NCBI GenBank assembly: GCA_964391195.1
Contig: CAYMLG010000014.1
Location: 20,107 to 84,106 of the forward strand
Reading direction: 5' to 3'
DNA from: JAAYXE01 sp964391195
Lineage (GTDB): Bacteria > Chloroflexota > Anaerolineae > Anaerolineales > UBA4823
DNA length: 64,000 nucleotides
Shown piece by piece: positions 33,889-42,648 of this stretch; the first letter of the stretch is position 1, and each line of letters starts with the position of its first letter. The translations under genes were made by a program, and so were the position numbers. Under the pieces are notes generated by a model, which saw nothing but the letters and a program-made list of their open reading frames with translations, searched no databases and was not told the DNA's origin.

Positions 33889-34028
33889 ACGCTTCTCCTT
33901 CTCATCTCAATTCACGCCGTCTGCCCATCTGAGCGGAGCGGCTTGCTCAAAAACCGGGTTGCCAACTGGCGGAACCGGCGGTGATAACGCCCCAGGACAG
34001 CTATCGGATGACATCCAGCGGACCCGGC

Positions 34029-34922
34029 TTACTCTCGGCCGGAAGTGGTGGAAATCACCTCGCGCACCACATCTGCAAAGCGCCGGAGAGCAGCAAGATG
34101 GGCGGAGGAGGTATCCAGCCCGGCTCCCATGGTGTTGAGGGAGAGATGGGTGGCCCCGAGCTGCCGCCAGCCTTCGATGGTCGCCAGCCACTCATCGGGG
34201 TTTCCATCCCCGTACGCCATGCGCGCCTCCACGCCGAATTCTTCCCGGCTGCGTCCGGCTTCGACCAGGTAACGGTCGAGGGCCTCGACCGCCGGACGGG
34301 CATCATCCACGCGGCGGTAGTTGGGCATCCAGCCGTCGGCCAGGCGGGCTGCGCGACGCAGCACCGGGTCGGCGTTGCCGCCGATCCACAGCGGAATCGG
34401 GCGTTGGATGGGCAAAGGGTTGATCCCGGCATCGGGAATGGTGTGCCAGTTTCCCTGGAAAGTCACCAGGGGTTCGGTCCACAGGCGGCGAAGGACCTCG
34501 ATCTGCTCCTCGATGCGCCGGCCGCGATTGTGGAAGTTCTCGTTGAGGGCGACGTACTCCACCTTATTCCAGCCCAAACCGATGCCTATGCGGGTGCGCC
34601 CACCGCTGAGCACGTCGAGCGTGGCGGCCTGCTTGGCAAAGACGGCCGTCTGGCGTTGAGGCAGAATGATGATTCCGGTGGCAAACTCGAGGCGCGTGGT
34701 TACCGCGGCCATGAAACTGAACAGCACCAGGGGTTCGTGGAAAGCCGACTGGTAAGTGTAAGGGCCTTTCCAACCGCCAGGCCGGTCCGGGTTGGCGCCC
34801 AGGATGTGATCGTAAGCCACTACATGCGTGTACCCGAGCCCCTCCGCGGTTTGGGCGTAATCGCGAATCGCCGCCGGGTCATTGCCGTATTCGGTTTGGG
34901 GAAAGACAAGGCCAATCTTCAT
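34029..34922 (-). CDS. LLM-class F420-dependent oxidoreductase
   Basis: A 297-residue luciferase-like TIM barrel. Features: MKIGLVFPQTEYG, AYDHILG, the SGGRTRIGIGLGWNKVEY stretch typical of F420-linked members, and PLWIGGNADPVLRRAARLADGWMP. Such enzymes reduce or oxidise unknown small molecules with F420 (or FMN). It lies 34 bases downstream of the canonical valS. Cofactor assignment rests on family resemblance. Confidence 0.85.
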   Translation of the reverse strand: MKIGLVFPQTEYGNDPAAIRDYAQTAEGLGYTHVVAYDHILGANPDRPGGWKGPYTYQSAFHEPLVLFSFMAAVTTRLEFATGIIILPQRQTAVFAKQAATLDVLSGGRTRIGIGLGWNKVEYVALNENFHNRGRRIEEQIEVLRRLWTEPLVTFQGNWHTIPDAGINPLPIQRPIPLWIGGNADPVLRRAARLADGWMPNYRRVDDARPAVEALDRYLVEAGRSREEFGVEARMAYGDGNPDEWLATIEGWRQLGATHLSLNTMGAGLDTSSAHLAALRRFADVVREVISTTSGRE

Positions 34923-34956
34923 CGTTTATCTCCTCTCGCAGGTAAAACGGTTGAGA

Positions 34957-37668
34957 TCAATTTAGAAGCTCAAGCTGAGCCTTAAGCTTCTCGGCCGTCT
35001 GGCGATAACCAGCCAGCTTCTCCCGCTCTTTCTCGACGACCGGCGGCGGAGCCTTCTGGGCAAACGGACCGGCCAGCAGTTTTTCCAACCTCTCGATCTG
35101 AGCCCGGGCTTCGGCCAGGTCTTTGTCCAGCCGCTGGCGCTCTTCCTCTGGGTCAACCAGCCCGGCCAGGGGCAGGTAGATCTCCACCGGGCCGACCACC
35201 AGGGCGATGCTGCCTTCGGGTTTTTCGGGCAATGCGGCCTCCACGGAGAGCTGCTGCGGGTCCAGTCTGGCCAGCGCTGCCAGGGTCGTTTTCTGCTCGG
35301 AGAGCATACTCATCGCCTCTCCGGCCGCAAAGCTGGCCGGGATCCGCCGGGAAGGGGGGACGTTTTTGGCGGCGCGCAGATTGCGGATCTCCCGCACAAT
35401 TTCCTGCACCAGGCCGAAACTGCCGATCGCCTCATCCTCCCAACCGGCCTTGGGATCGGTCTCCGGCCAGCGGGCGATGATCAGCGCCTCTTCCCAGCCT
35501 TGAGGCGGGGCCAACAGCGGGGAGCACGCTTGGGCGGCCCGCTTCAAATGCCCCCACAGTTCTTCGGTGACGAAAGGTGTGTAGGGGTGGAGCAGGCGCA
35601 GGCAGGCGTCGAGAGTCCGCACCAGGCGCTGCACGGTGGCGAAGGCGCGCGGGCCGCCCTCATCCAACTGGAGCTTGGCAATCTCCACATACCAGTCGGC
35701 GAAATCGCTCCAGAAGAAATCGTAAATCTGGCGGCCCGCTTCGCCGTACTGGTAGCTGGAGAACAGGCGCTCGACGTCGCGGATGAGGGCGCGCAGGCGA
35801 GCGGCAATCCACCGGTCGGCGAGGGTCTCGGGCAGTTCGTCCGTGGGCGGCGCCAACGGAGAAGGCAGGCTGTCGATCGCGGTGAGCACGAAGCGGGCTG
35901 CGTTCCACACTTTGTTGGCGAAATTGCGGTTGGCTTCCACCTTCTTCAGGCTCAGGTTCATATCGTTGCCCGGGGTGGAGCCGACCAGCAGGGTGAAGCG
36001 CAGCGCGTCCGTCCCTAGTTCTTCCATCACCTCCAAGGGGTCGATCACGTTGCCGTAGGTCTTGCTCATCTTGCGGCCATTTTCATCACGGATCAGGCCG
36101 TGCAGGTACACGGTGTGGAAGGGGGGCTGCCCGGTGAACTCGATCCCATCCATGATCATGCGCGCCACCCAGAAGAAGAGGATATCGTAGCCGGTCTCCA
36201 ACACCGACGTTGGGTAGAAATAACCGTAGTCGGGCGTCTCCTCCGGCCAGCCGAGGGTGGAGAAGGGCCACAGTCCCGAAGAGAACCAGGTGTCGAGCAC
36301 ATCGGGGTCTTGTTCGAGGTCGCGGCTGCCGCAGCGAGTGCACTCCGTGGGATCCTGGCGGGCGACGATCATTTCCCCGCAGTTCAGGCAGTACCAAACC
36401 GGGATGCGATGACCCCACCACAACTGGCGGGAGATGCACCAGTCTTCGATATTCTCCAACCAGTTGTAGTACACCTTGGTGAAGCGCTCGGGGACGATGG
36501 TGACCTGCCCGGAGCGGACAGCCTCAAGCGCGGCTTCGGCCAGAGGCTTGATGGCGACGAACCACTGGGTGGAAACCATCGGCTCGACGATCTCCCCCCC
36601 GCGCTGGGAGCGCGGCACATTGAGCAGGTAAGGTTCTTCTTTGATCACCAGGCCGGCCCGGCGCATATCTTCCCACAGGTTCTGGCGGGCCTCGAAGCGA
36701 TCCTGCCCGGCATAGGGGCCGCCGTTCTGGTTGACACGGGCGGCTTCATCCAGCATGGAGATGACCGGCAGCCCGTGGCGCTCGCCAATGGCGAAATCGT
36801 TCGGATCGTGGCCGGGGGTGATCTTCAGCGCGCCGGTCCCAAATTCCCGATCCACATAGTCGTCAGCGATCACCGGGATCTCCCGGTTCAGGATAGGCAC
36901 GATCACCGTCCTGCCGATGTACTTCTGATAGCGAGGATCTTCCGGATGGACGGCGACGGCGGTATCGCCCAGGATCGTCTCAGGGCGGGTGGTAGCGACA
37001 GGGATGTATTCATCCGACCCGGCCAGCATGTACTTGAAGTAGTACAGCTTGCCCGGCTCCTGGGAGTATTCCACCTCCAGGTCGGAGACCGCGGTCTTCA
37101 GGCCGGGTGACCAGTTGATCAACCGCGGCCCGCGATAGATCAGGCCCTTCTCATACAGGCGGACGAATGCCTCGCGCACAGCCACAGACAGGCCTTCGTC
37201 CAGGGTGAACCGCTCCCGATCCCAATCACAAGAGGCGCCCAGGCGGCGGATCTGCTGCGTGATAATGCCGCCATATTTTTCTTTCCAGGCCCAGGTGCGC
37301 TCGAGGAATGCCTCGCGACCGATCTCCTCCCGGCTGGTCCCTTCACGCTGGAGCATTTTCTCCACCTGAAGCTGGGTGGCGATACCGGCGTGATCGGTCC
37401 CGGGCACCCACAGGGTGGGGATGCCTTTCATCCGGTGGTAGCGGATCATCAGGTCTTCCATGGAGACGAACATCGCATGGCCGAGGTGCAGTTCACCGGT
37501 AACGTTCGGCGGCGGGATGGAAATGACAAATGGTTTGATATCCGGGTCGAACCCCGGCTTATGGGGGTCGTTCCAGGGTTTAAAGTAGCCGTTCTTCTCC
37601 CACCACTGGTAGGTGCGCTGCTCGGTCTGGCGAAAATCGTAGACTTTGGGAAGGGTATGGTCAGTCAT
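34957..37668 (-). CDS. valS: Valyl-tRNA synthetase, canonical bacterial type
   Basis: A 903-residue class Ia synthetase. The HIGH motif is GELHLGHA, the KMSKS loop reads KMSKT (GRKMSKTYGNVIDP), and there is a zinc knuckle pair CLNC/CTRC near residue 440. The editing domain is intact (VATTRPETILGDTAVAVHPED, GTGALKITPGHDPNDF). The C-terminal tRNA-arm coiled coil (about 835-903) is present. A second, different ValRS lies only 1.1 kb upstream, with one gene between. No T-box is seen before this gene. Confidence 0.96.
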   Translation of the reverse strand: MTDHTLPKVYDFRQTEQRTYQWWEKNGYFKPWNDPHKPGFDPDIKPFVISIPPPNVTGELHLGHAMFVSMEDLMIRYHRMKGIPTLWVPGTDHAGIATQLQVEKMLQREGTSREEIGREAFLERTWAWKEKYGGIITQQIRRLGASCDWDRERFTLDEGLSVAVREAFVRLYEKGLIYRGPRLINWSPGLKTAVSDLEVEYSQEPGKLYYFKYMLAGSDEYIPVATTRPETILGDTAVAVHPEDPRYQKYIGRTVIVPILNREIPVIADDYVDREFGTGALKITPGHDPNDFAIGERHGLPVISMLDEAARVNQNGGPYAGQDRFEARQNLWEDMRRAGLVIKEEPYLLNVPRSQRGGEIVEPMVSTQWFVAIKPLAEAALEAVRSGQVTIVPERFTKVYYNWLENIEDWCISRQLWWGHRIPVWYCLNCGEMIVARQDPTECTRCGSRDLEQDPDVLDTWFSSGLWPFSTLGWPEETPDYGYFYPTSVLETGYDILFFWVARMIMDGIEFTGQPPFHTVYLHGLIRDENGRKMSKTYGNVIDPLEVMEELGTDALRFTLLVGSTPGNDMNLSLKKVEANRNFANKVWNAARFVLTAIDSLPSPLAPPTDELPETLADRWIAARLRALIRDVERLFSSYQYGEAGRQIYDFFWSDFADWYVEIAKLQLDEGGPRAFATVQRLVRTLDACLRLLHPYTPFVTEELWGHLKRAAQACSPLLAPPQGWEEALIIARWPETDPKAGWEDEAIGSFGLVQEIVREIRNLRAAKNVPPSRRIPASFAAGEAMSMLSEQKTTLAALARLDPQQLSVEAALPEKPEGSIALVVGPVEIYLPLAGLVDPEEERQRLDKDLAEARAQIERLEKLLAGPFAQKAPPPVVEKEREKLAGYRQTAEKLKAQLELLN

Positions 37669-37716
37669 GTTTCTCCGTTTATGTCGAGTTCCAGGCCAGG
37701 TTCGGGAATGGTCCGG

Positions 37717-38673
37717 CTAGCCGGTCTCTTGAGTGTGTAGGATGAAAGCCAGGGCGCGTGGGAGCGCGCTGGCAAAATCGAGTGGGTAAGTGTGGCCGAT
37801 CTCGGAATGCTCTTCGAACTGGTAAGGGATGGACTTTTCCTGGAGCAGTGACTGGATCCGTTCGAAAGAGGCGTGATCGGGGTCCTGCCCTCCCAGGACC
37901 AGGTAGCCGCGAGGCCGGTCGCCGGGCTCCAGGTCGGGGGCCGCCAGCAGCGGTTCGATATCCGGCAAGTAGGGAGCTACGGCGACAAATCCGCGCACCG
38001 GGAGATCTTGCCGGACGGCCAGGCGGATGGCCAGCCCGCCGCCCTGGGAGAAGCCGCCCAGAACGACCCGTTCGGTGTCCAGGGGATATTGTTCGATCAG
38101 GTCGCGGTAAAGGGCCTCGATTTCCACCCTGGCGAGCTGATCATCCGTCCAGGCAAAGCCTCCCGAGCCCACAGGCTGTGAGGATTGAGCGACCGCCACC
38201 AGCCAACCCTCTTCGACCGCTGACTGCCAGTAGGGCGCGGTCTCACCGGCGCAGCCGGAATACCCGTGAAAGACGATCAGCAGCGGGTAGGGCAGGTGAG
38301 ACGACTTGTTGGGGATGAACACCCGCAGGTCTTTCGGCCCTTCCTTCAGCGCCGCCTGGTGGCGTTGGTCACAGATTTCCACCAGGCGGTTAAATTCCCC
38401 ATCCTCCTGCAGGGATGCCAGATCGGGGTCTTCGCGAAGGATGGAGGCGGCCCACCACAACCCCTGATCCACAGCCTGTCGAAAAACCCGCAGGGCCTCG
38501 TCCGTTTTCCCGGCCCTGGCAGCAAAGCACATCTTCCAGTTGTCGATCGACCACCGCCGCTCGGGGAAGCGGTGCGCGTATTGGAGTAACAATTCATAGG
38601 CTTCAGCGTAGCGCTGGGCCTGGTATAACTCGTAGGCCTGGGCCTGGATCTGTTCAAAATTAGCGGTTGTCAC
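37717..38673 (-). CDS. TPR plus alpha/beta-hydrolase (esterase) protein
   Basis: 318 residues. Residues 1-95 form TPR-like helices (AYELYQAQRYAEAYELLLQY, AGKTDEALRVFRQA). Residues about 110-318 form a carboxylesterase/phospholipase-type hydrolase with HGYSGCAG (oxyanion), GGFSQGGGLAIRLA (nucleophile Ser), GGQDPDH (acid) and IGHTYP (His). It sits between the two valyl-tRNA synthetase genes on the same strand, 48 bases before the first valS. The role is unknown; the context suggests co-transcription, not a known functional link. Confidence 0.82.
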   Translation of the reverse strand: MTTANFEQIQAQAYELYQAQRYAEAYELLLQYAHRFPERRWSIDNWKMCFAARAGKTDEALRVFRQAVDQGLWWAASILREDPDLASLQEDGEFNRLVEICDQRHQAALKEGPKDLRVFIPNKSSHLPYPLLIVFHGYSGCAGETAPYWQSAVEEGWLVAVAQSSQPVGSGGFAWTDDQLARVEIEALYRDLIEQYPLDTERVVLGGFSQGGGLAIRLAVRQDLPVRGFVAVAPYLPDIEPLLAAPDLEPGDRPRGYLVLGGQDPDHASFERIQSLLQEKSIPYQFEEHSEIGHTYPLDFASALPRALAFILHTQETG

Positions 38674-38751
38674 TGATAAACTCCTCTGCTAGATCCGACC
38701 GGAGGTATACAGTAAGCGCCAGGTAACCTGGGGAGGAGATTCATCCGGTTA

Positions 38752-41223
38752 TCAGGATTCGCCGGGAGGGCTAATGGATGCCTGAAGGGCGCTGCCGGTC
38801 AGGATGAGTTCAAGATCGGGGGCCAGATCCTCCGCCACATCCACCTGTTTGGCGCGAGTAATGCTGGCCAGATCCGGGATGGCGACAACGAGCGCCTGGG
38901 CCAACTCCGGATCTGTCGTCGCCAATTGTAACCTGTTTACGTCGCTGCCCAGGGAGAGGTTGTGTTCGCTCTTGTAGCGCCGCACGGCGGTAGCCACGGA
39001 CACCATCATTTCGCCCACCTGCTCGACCTGGGGATCCTCGAAGCCAGGCAGCGGATCGGGCCAGGACGAAGCATGGATCGAATCGATCTGCCCGGCCTGC
39101 GCAAACAGCCCCTGATAGATCTCTTCGGTGATGTACGGCAGCAGGGGGGCGAACAGCTTCAGGAGGGTGAGGAACACGTGATGCAGCGCAGCGCGCGCTC
39201 CTTCTCGCTGGGGATGGTCCTGGGTATACAACCGCTGCTTGGCCATCTCCAGGTAGTTATCGGCGAACTCCGTCCAGAAGAAAGTTTCAATCTCGCTCTT
39301 GGCGGTTGCGTAGTCATAATCCATAAATAAGCGGGTAACCCGGCGGACCAGCCGTTGGGTGCGAGACAGAATCCAGCGGTCGGCGGTTGTCAGGGCTGGG
39401 TCTAGAGGATCCGGGAGGTCGGGGTGGCGGTTGGAGATGAACCGCTCGCTGAAACGGGCCACATTCCACAGCTTGGTGATCAGTTTTGCGCCGAGCTGGA
39501 TCTTTTGCTCGCTGATCACCGAATCTTTGCCGGGGCCCGTGCTGGACGTCCAATAGCGGACGGCATCCGCGGAGTAGCGCTCGATCATCTCCAACGGCGG
39601 CAGCGGCCCGCCGCCGCGGCTCTTGCTGAGCTTAGGCATCCCCTCTCCCGCGATCCCCCAACCGGAGATCAAGGCATCCTTCCAGGGCCGCGCATCGAAA
39701 TGGTAGTGAGACTTGGCGATGGTATAGAAAGCCCAGGTGCGGATAATCTCGTGGGCCTGGGGTCGTAGAGAGAATGGGAACACCTGCCGGTAGAATTCGG
39801 GTTCTGTCAACCAGCGGCCGATGATCTGGGGCGAAAGGGAGGAGGTCGCCCAGGTATCCATCACGTCCTGATCCGGGTCAAAGTCCGTCCCTCCGCAGTT
39901 TGGGCAGGGTTGGGCGGCCTGCCCTTCCAGAGGGTCAACCGGAAGTTGGTCCTCCTCCGCCAGGACCACCTGGCCGCATGCCCGGCAGTACCATACCGGG
40001 AAGGGTACACCAAAGTAACGCTGGCGAGAAATGCCCCAATCCCAACTGAGGTTTTCAACCCAGGCGCGGTAGCGGGAGCGCATATGTTCAGGATGCCAGG
40101 CGATCTGATCCCCGGCATCGAGCAGGGTTTGTTTTGCGTCGAGGAGGCGGACGAACCATTGAGGAGCGATAACGTATTCGACCGGAGTATCGCAGCGCTC
40201 GTGAACGCGAATGGACTGCGGGGTGGGCCGGCGGGCTAGCACTAGGCTTTCCTGTTCCAGGCGTTCTTTGATGGCCTTACGGGCTGCCGGTACCCGCAGC
40301 CCGGCGAAATCGCCGGCGGCGGCAGTCAAACGGCCCTGGCGGTCGATCGCTTCGATCAAGGGGAGATGATGAGCGCGCCACCAGGCGACATCGGTCGTGT
40401 CGCCGAAAGTGCAGCACATCACGGCTCCGGTCCCTTTCTCCGGGTCGGCGGCAGAGTCCTCGAGGATGGGGACAGTCTGGCCGAAAAGGGGGACCCGCGC
40501 CCGCCTTCCTGCCAGGTGTTTGTAGCGGGGATCGTTCGGGTGGACGAAGATGGCCACGCAGGCGGGGAGGAGTTCGGGCCGGGTGGTGGCGATCGCCAGC
40601 TCGCCCGGTTCGCCTTCCAGGGGGAAGGGCAGGTTGATAAACTCGCTCTCCCGTTCGAGGTCGTTCAACTCCGCCTGGGCGATCGCTGTCTGGCACTCCG
40701 GGCACCAGATGGCCGGCGCTTCCCGGCGGTAGATCAGGCCCCGGCGATAAAGATCGATGAACGACATTTGAGACGTGCGCCGGGAGAGGTCGTCAATCGT
40801 GCGGTAAGTGTAGCGCCAATCGACGGACAGCCCGAGGCGCTGCCACAAAGCCTGGTAATCTCTCTCGGCCTGTTCGCTTACCTCCAGGCATTTTTCGATG
40901 AACGCCCGGCGGCCTACCTCTTGGGCGGTGATCCCCAGGCGCTTTTCTACCAGCCGCTCGGTGGGGAGGCCGTTGTCGTCGTAGCCCATTGGATAGAACA
41001 CATTACAGCCGCGCATGCGCTGGAAGCGGGCGATAAAGTCCGGATGGCTGTAGGAATAGACATGGCCCAGGTGCAGGTGCCCCGAGACGGTTGGGGGCGG
41101 GGTATCGATCGAGAAGACCTGGCCAGGCCGTCCGGCTTGATAATGATAAATACCTGTCTCCTGCCACCAGTCCTGCAGCCGAGGTTCCACGATTTTCGGA
41201 TCGTAATGTTTGGCGAGCGGCAT
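38752..41223 (-). CDS. valS2: Second valyl-tRNA synthetase, divergent type, T-box controlled
   Basis: About 823 residues. Motifs are PPPTVSGHLHLGH (HIGH region), KLSKSRGGG (KMSKS loop), an editing domain with TTRPELLPACVAIFVHPND, and zinc ligands CPEC, CRAC and CPNC. PPPTVSG and MGYDDNGLPTERLVEKRLG mark the archaeal/alternative ValRS group (PRK13208-like), distinct from the neighbouring valS. The C-terminal coiled-coil arm is missing. The start must be ATG 41223, 8 bases after GGAGG. The longer frame to 41295 would translate the T-box terminator. T-box control suggests it is induced when tRNA-Val is uncharged. Confidence 0.93.
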   Translation of the reverse strand: MPLAKHYDPKIVEPRLQDWWQETGIYHYQAGRPGQVFSIDTPPPTVSGHLHLGHVYSYSHPDFIARFQRMRGCNVFYPMGYDDNGLPTERLVEKRLGITAQEVGRRAFIEKCLEVSEQAERDYQALWQRLGLSVDWRYTYRTIDDLSRRTSQMSFIDLYRRGLIYRREAPAIWCPECQTAIAQAELNDLERESEFINLPFPLEGEPGELAIATTRPELLPACVAIFVHPNDPRYKHLAGRRARVPLFGQTVPILEDSAADPEKGTGAVMCCTFGDTTDVAWWRAHHLPLIEAIDRQGRLTAAAGDFAGLRVPAARKAIKERLEQESLVLARRPTPQSIRVHERCDTPVEYVIAPQWFVRLLDAKQTLLDAGDQIAWHPEHMRSRYRAWVENLSWDWGISRQRYFGVPFPVWYCRACGQVVLAEEDQLPVDPLEGQAAQPCPNCGGTDFDPDQDVMDTWATSSLSPQIIGRWLTEPEFYRQVFPFSLRPQAHEIIRTWAFYTIAKSHYHFDARPWKDALISGWGIAGEGMPKLSKSRGGGPLPPLEMIERYSADAVRYWTSSTGPGKDSVISEQKIQLGAKLITKLWNVARFSERFISNRHPDLPDPLDPALTTADRWILSRTQRLVRRVTRLFMDYDYATAKSEIETFFWTEFADNYLEMAKQRLYTQDHPQREGARAALHHVFLTLLKLFAPLLPYITEEIYQGLFAQAGQIDSIHASSWPDPLPGFEDPQVEQVGEMMVSVATAVRRYKSEHNLSLGSDVNRLQLATTDPELAQALVVAIPDLASITRAKQVDVAEDLAPDLELILTGSALQASISPPGES

Positions 41224-41542
41224 TTTCATACCCTCCGTTAAGACAAAAAAACCTTTCGTCCCATGAGGACGAAAGGCAAGCTTCCGCGGTACCACCTCAG
41301 TTCGCCGGTGAAGGTTCCGGCGCTCTCAATCCCCGGCGAGCCGGTCAGGGCTGATCGGGGTTTCGCTGTAACGGGCTCACCCGTGCCGGTCTACTAGACA
41401 ATTCGAGCCTGTCGTTCTGCGGCAGTCAAACCGGGCGACCTTCGGTCAGGGATAGCTGTGGGGGCTCTCAGCCTGCGGCCACTCCTTCTCTGGCTCAGCC
41501 TGCACCTGGCCTACTCCTCCCGGAGTTGGGGTGTGAAATTGT
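41224..41542 (-). promoter_or_regulatory. T-box riboswitch leader of the second valS
   Basis: On the minus strand the invariant T-box core TGGTACCGCGG (complement of 41284-41294) is followed by a strong intrinsic terminator: a 10-bp stem with inner mismatch-free arms CCTTTCGTCC/GGACGAAAGG (complement of 41252-41276) and seven Ts. Upstream lie the Stem I landmarks AGTAG and CAGAGAAGGAG. A GTC triplet (complement of 41437-41439, in GAAGGTCGCC) sits where a valine specifier could be; that placement is tentative without folding. The leader is about 318 nt. Uncharged tRNA-Val should favour the antiterminator and turn on valS2. Confidence 0.93.
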
Positions 41543-41548
41543 TCAGGG

Positions 41549-41554
41549 ATTATA
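41549..41554 (-). promoter_or_regulatory. Extended -10 promoter of the T-box leader
   Basis: On the minus strand TGATATAAT carries an extended -10 (TGnTATAAT). It lies about 7 bases before the predicted start of the T-box leader RNA. Confidence 0.7.
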
Positions 41555-41612
41555 TCACGTTTTTGGTGATCCGGTGATGGCGGATAGAAAAATCAATTTA
41601 TGTAAAACTTCC

Positions 41613-41641
41613 TTGCTTTTACCCGGGGTTTGTGCTATCCT
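41613..41641 (+). promoter_or_regulatory. Promoter of the MBL hydrolase gene
   Basis: TTGCTT (41613-41618) and TATCCT (41636-41641) with 17-base spacing, 94 bases before the ATG. It is divergent from the T-box promoter. Confidence 0.55.
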
Positions 41642-41734
41642 TCCCTGCAATCAAAATAGCACCAATCCGCATAATGAAAGGGTTTTATTGAAAAGAATCA
41701 GGGGGAAAGCATATCTCACTTTAGGACCTGCGCT

Positions 41735-42634
41735 ATGATCCAACGCGAGCGAATCGCTGATAACGTTTATTCTTTTCAAAGTGAAATATACGCACAGGTC
41801 ACTGCCGGGGCAGTGATCGGCCCGAACTGGGCGGTGGTGATCGACACGCTGGCGATTCCCGAAGAGGCATTAGCGATTCGGGATTTCATCGAGCAGGAAT
41901 TGAACGTGCCGGTCCGCTATGTGATCAACACTCACTCGCACGCGGACCACAGTTGGGGGAACATCTTCTTCCCCGGGGCGACTGTGATATCGCACGTGCT
42001 GTGCCGGCAGAACCTGGAGCTGCACGGGCGGCAAGCCCTGGAAGATGCCCGGCGGGGGAATACGATTTTTCGCAACGTGAAGATCGTACTGCCCCAGATG
42101 ACGTTCGATGATGGGCAGCTCAATCTACGGGTGGGGAAAAAATCGCTCTCGCTGTTTTCCCTCCCCGGGCACAGCGCGGACAATATCGGCGTGCTGGTCG
42201 AGGAAGACCGGGTGCTCTTTGCGGGCGATGCCGCCATGCCGCTGCCCTACATCGTCGATGGCAATATCGATGATCTCACTGCCTCGCTGAAGCGGATTTC
42301 TCGCCTGGGCCTGGAGAACGTGGTTCAGGGGCACGGTGATATTATCCTGCGCGGTGAGATCGACAACTTCATCAAAGAAAACCTGAACTACCTGTCGAAT
42401 ATCCGCAAGGTGGTGCGGAAAGCATCGAAGCGGAAATACCCCCTGGATGTACTCGACGATGCGACGGTGGAATCCTGTGGTAAAAGCCGGGTTCTGATCG
42501 GCGGATTGGCTGCGGAACTACACCGCCGTAATCTGCGGGCTTTGTATCGCCAACTGTATGGAGAGCCGCCCGAGCCCGAAGAGGATGACGACTACGACGA
42601 CGATGAGTATTACGACGATTACGAAGAGGAGTAG
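41735..42634 (+). CDS. MBL-fold metallo-hydrolase with acidic tail
   Basis: 299 residues. The metallo-beta-lactamase metal site is NTHSHADHSWGN (HxHxDH), with LPGHSAD (third His), FAGDAAMP (bridging Asp) and VQGHGD. The C-terminus (about 280-299) is a run of Asp, Glu and Tyr. It could be a thioesterase, lactonase or glyoxalase-like hydrolase; nothing fixes the substrate. It converges with plsY 14 bases downstream. Confidence 0.87.
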   Translation: MIQRERIADNVYSFQSEIYAQVTAGAVIGPNWAVVIDTLAIPEEALAIRDFIEQELNVPVRYVINTHSHADHSWGNIFFPGATVISHVLCRQNLELHGRQALEDARRGNTIFRNVKIVLPQMTFDDGQLNLRVGKKSLSLFSLPGHSADNIGVLVEEDRVLFAGDAAMPLPYIVDGNIDDLTASLKRISRLGLENVVQGHGDIILRGEIDNFIKENLNYLSNIRKVVRKASKRKYPLDVLDDATVESCGKSRVLIGGLAAELHRRNLRALYRQLYGEPPEPEEDDDYDDDEYYDDYEEE

Positions 42635-42648
42635 CCGCAGCGGGTGAG

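Noticed and set aside
41526..41738. 70-codon plus-strand frame
   Set aside because: It covers the T-box promoter and the MBL promoter and shows no family features.
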